Of a stretch of DNA of 64,000 bases, positions 62,001-64,000 are shown in pieces. Both the position numbers and the translations under genes were made by a program. Position 1 is the stretch's first letter. Every line of letters starts with the position of its first letter. Origin of the DNA: Loxodes magnus (taxonomy: Eukaryota > Ciliophora > Karyorelictea > Loxodida > Loxodidae); the NCBI GenBank assembly GCA_946699065.1, contig CAMPDV010000845.1, forward strand, positions 62,001 to 126,000, read 5' to 3'. The notes under the pieces are model-generated. The model saw only the letters and a list, made by a program, of their open reading frames with translations, searched no databases and was not told the DNA's origin.

Positions 62001-63883
62001 ATTAGCTATAAGTCTAAATTATTTACTTTGATTATTTAAAGCATTTCTTTAATTGAATCTATTACAATTTTCTTTAATTACCATAATATTTTAATCTTTT
62101 TCTAGCATGAATTTACATAGCATTTCTTTGTTCAACTTGATTCCTCTTAAATTATCAGTTCCTTTAGTTAATTAGTTTGATTCTTCCTATTTAATATCAA
62201 CTATTAATTTAGGGTTGCTTGTTTAGTCTTTTTCAAAGCAAAATTATTCTAATGTTTGTATTTATGTTCAGGCTCAATAAAAGCTATTTTTTCCGATATT
62301 GATTTTTTATTTATTATTAAAAGGGATTGCATCTATTAGTTGTGGAAGTGAGCTAGTTACTTGTTGGAACCTATTTTGTCTAATGGATTTTGTCAATTAC
62401 ACCTTTTCATCATGGTGTTAAGCTTTGGCTTTTCCATAAATTAAGGTAGCTTAAATTATTTTATCGCAGAATTTATTAAGTTAAATTATTTTTTATTATT
62501 CTATCAATTGTTGCCTATCTCGCCCATCATTCAAATTATTAATTAATTTCAACTAAAAAAGTTTTTAGACCGGAAACTCCTTTCCGATTGCACGACCCAA
62601 CTCTCTCTTTTTATGGAATAACGGGGATATCCTGTTGTGCTCCAGGCACAGCTGCTAGGGAGCTCCATCGCTATGAGCAGCCAGGCTTCAAGCCCCTACC
62701 AAGACCGGATAATCTTAAAGACAATGTTCCCTTCAGAAAATGATTCTGACCAGGGACTTTCTCAGCGACAGGAAAGGAACTTATTCCTAGCCATAAAACC
62801 AGAAAGTGTTGTCACGAAGGTCATTCTCAGTTCCCACCATCTTTTCAATTATTCATTCAAATTATTAGTTAAGTAAATTTTATTCTTTAGGATTCAAATT
62901 TTTGCATGCTATTCATCTTTACTATTTCTTATAATTATTTAAAATTACTTTAGGTTTTCTATTTTTGTACCTGTATCTTTTATTTTAGAGTGTTATTTCT
63001 TGATACGTATTCTACCACTTTAATTGATATTTCAATATAACTGATTATTAGCTTGATTGATTTTTATCTTCTGTATTACTTAGTACTGTTTATAATTTTT
63101 AGACTGCACATCATCATATTGCCGAATGACTTAACTTTGCACTTAAATTTTTTCTTACAGTCAAGTAATAATATTTTCTGTTTAAGTGGCTTTTAATAAT
63201 TCTAAATACATAATTTTTCTATCATCAAGTTATTATTTTCCTTTTATTTTAGTTAAAATTATCTGCTTGATATTTATGAAGGCTTTTAGTTATTTTTTTG
63301 TTTAATTAAACTTTTGTTTATATCTAAAGAGTAGTTAATTAGGTCTATTATTATTATAGTATCAATTAATAATTCACTTCTTGATAGAAATATCAAAAAA
63401 TTAATATTATCATTTTTTGTTAGATAATTTATTAAGTTATTCTAATCAAAGAAAACAGTTAGAATAAGTCTAGTTGGTATTATTCGTACATAATCTACAT
63501 GTTATCCAAATTCTCTCTATAGGCATCTGAAGAGTTCCATTAATGATACACATTATTTTATTTTTGCTTTGCTTGTGTTATAACTTTTTAAATGTCTCAC
63601 TATATTAAGATGAGATAGACTATTCTTATTTTTTAGATGGAGTTTTATACTTTATTTCTTTTAAAGTTGCTTATTTTATAAAATTTTATTTTCTGCTAGT
63701 TTTATTAGTTTGACATATTTTCCTAACTTTTTTCACCCTTAGACATCCCTCCTAAAAACTTGATTTCGATGTTGTTTTAATCTTATTGGTCTATCATATT
63801 AATCTCGAAAAGTTATTATGATTGAGTTTTTATCAAGAGTATAGGAGTTATAATGGCTTGATTTTATTATTAGCTATAGAAGG
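62001..63883 (-). mobile_element. Truncated LINE fragment, unit 2 copy of module 2
   Basis: Homologous to 33001-34929 and carrying the same SINE-like insertion, so that insertion predates the unit duplication. Confidence 0.6.
62542..62853 (-). mobile_element. SINE-like GC-richer insertion, unit 2 copy
   Basis: Copy of 33585-33896, flanked by the 14-bp duplication at 62528-62541 and 62854-62867, with only a handful of substitutions over 312 bp. Confidence 0.6.
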
Positions 63884-63899
63884 ACATTTTTAAGTATAT
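63884..63899. other. Empty target site of the LINE
   Basis: acatttttaagtatat occurs once here, followed directly by the sequence that lies to the right of the LINE in unit 1 (41594 onwards). It is the pre-insertion state. Confidence 0.93.
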
Positions 63900-64000
63900 A
63901 TAGTAGTTAATTAAATGATTAAAGAAATAATATATTCTAAATTTGAATATGTTGATTTGATGATAGTAGTTATTACTTAATTAGTATTTAGATATAGGTA
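63900..64000. other. Start of a fourth RING-Kelch module
   Basis: Matches 41594-41694, the 3' flank of RING-Kelch gene 2. The coding region of a fourth copy should begin about 360 bp beyond the window, if intact. Confidence 0.8.

Larger units (their letters stand above)
45754..64000. repeat. Tandem duplication, unit 2 (cut by window end)
   Basis: Collinear with 16920-34945 and then, without the LINE, with 41594-41700. Differences from unit 1 are sparse at 45.8-54.3 kb and 58.6-60.5 kb but clearly denser, with indels, at about 54.3-58.4 and 60.6-62.0 kb. Confidence 0.95.

Noticed and set aside
1-64000. Tetrahymena micronuclear DNA as the source
   Set aside because: Intact paralogues with TGA at tryptophan positions are not compatible with a code in which TGA is only a stop.

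Overview
The window looks like nuclear DNA of a ciliate, most likely a karyorelictean such as Loxodes. The sequence is very AT-rich. Conserved domains read through only if TAA and TAG mean glutamine and TGA means tryptophan inside genes, while TGA also ends genes (NCBI translation table 27 behaviour; Condylostoma, table 28, is the main alternative). The best evidence comes from three intact RING-Kelch paralogues that swap TGG and TGA at the same tryptophan positions. With standard stops the window breaks into meaningless small ORFs, so the gene calls here were read by hand in the altered code. In so AT-rich a sequence open frames are weak evidence on their own, and several hypothetical genes carry low confidence.

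Layout: 1-4.5 kb holds two abutting decayed LINEs in opposite orientation. 4.5-16.9 kb is the only largely host region: a tRNA-Gly(UCC), a TPR-pseudokinase gene with one apparent frameshift, several hypothetical ORFs, a patch of structured tandem repeats, and two zinc-knuckle retroposons. From 16.92 kb to the end the window is a tandem duplication with a 28.8 kb spacing (unit 1, 16920-45753; unit 2, 45754 to beyond the end). Inside each unit is an older duplication of a module made of a truncated LINE followed by a RING-Kelch gene, so four modules are visible, the last cut off by the window end. All RING-Kelch genes lie on the minus strand.

Mobile DNA dominates. One LINE (34946-41577) looks whole and recent: one uninterrupted frame of about 2170 codons (coiled coil, endonuclease, reverse transcriptase, C-terminal zinc finger, acidic tail), perfect 16-bp target-site duplications, and an empty site in the sister unit. 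A second class is a family of roughly 0.75-1 kb retroposons that carry only a coiled-coil plus CCHC zinc-knuckle ORF, two of them with clear 14-16 bp target duplications; they look like ORF1-only riders on LINE machinery. A 312-bp GC-richer insertion with 14-bp target duplications is a SINE-like third class.

The host genes do not form an evident pathway. The clearest story is expansion of a RING-Kelch protein (probable E3 ubiquitin ligase substrate receptor) by nested segmental duplication, with all three complete copies kept open at identical length while neighbouring sequence decays or is invaded by retroelements.
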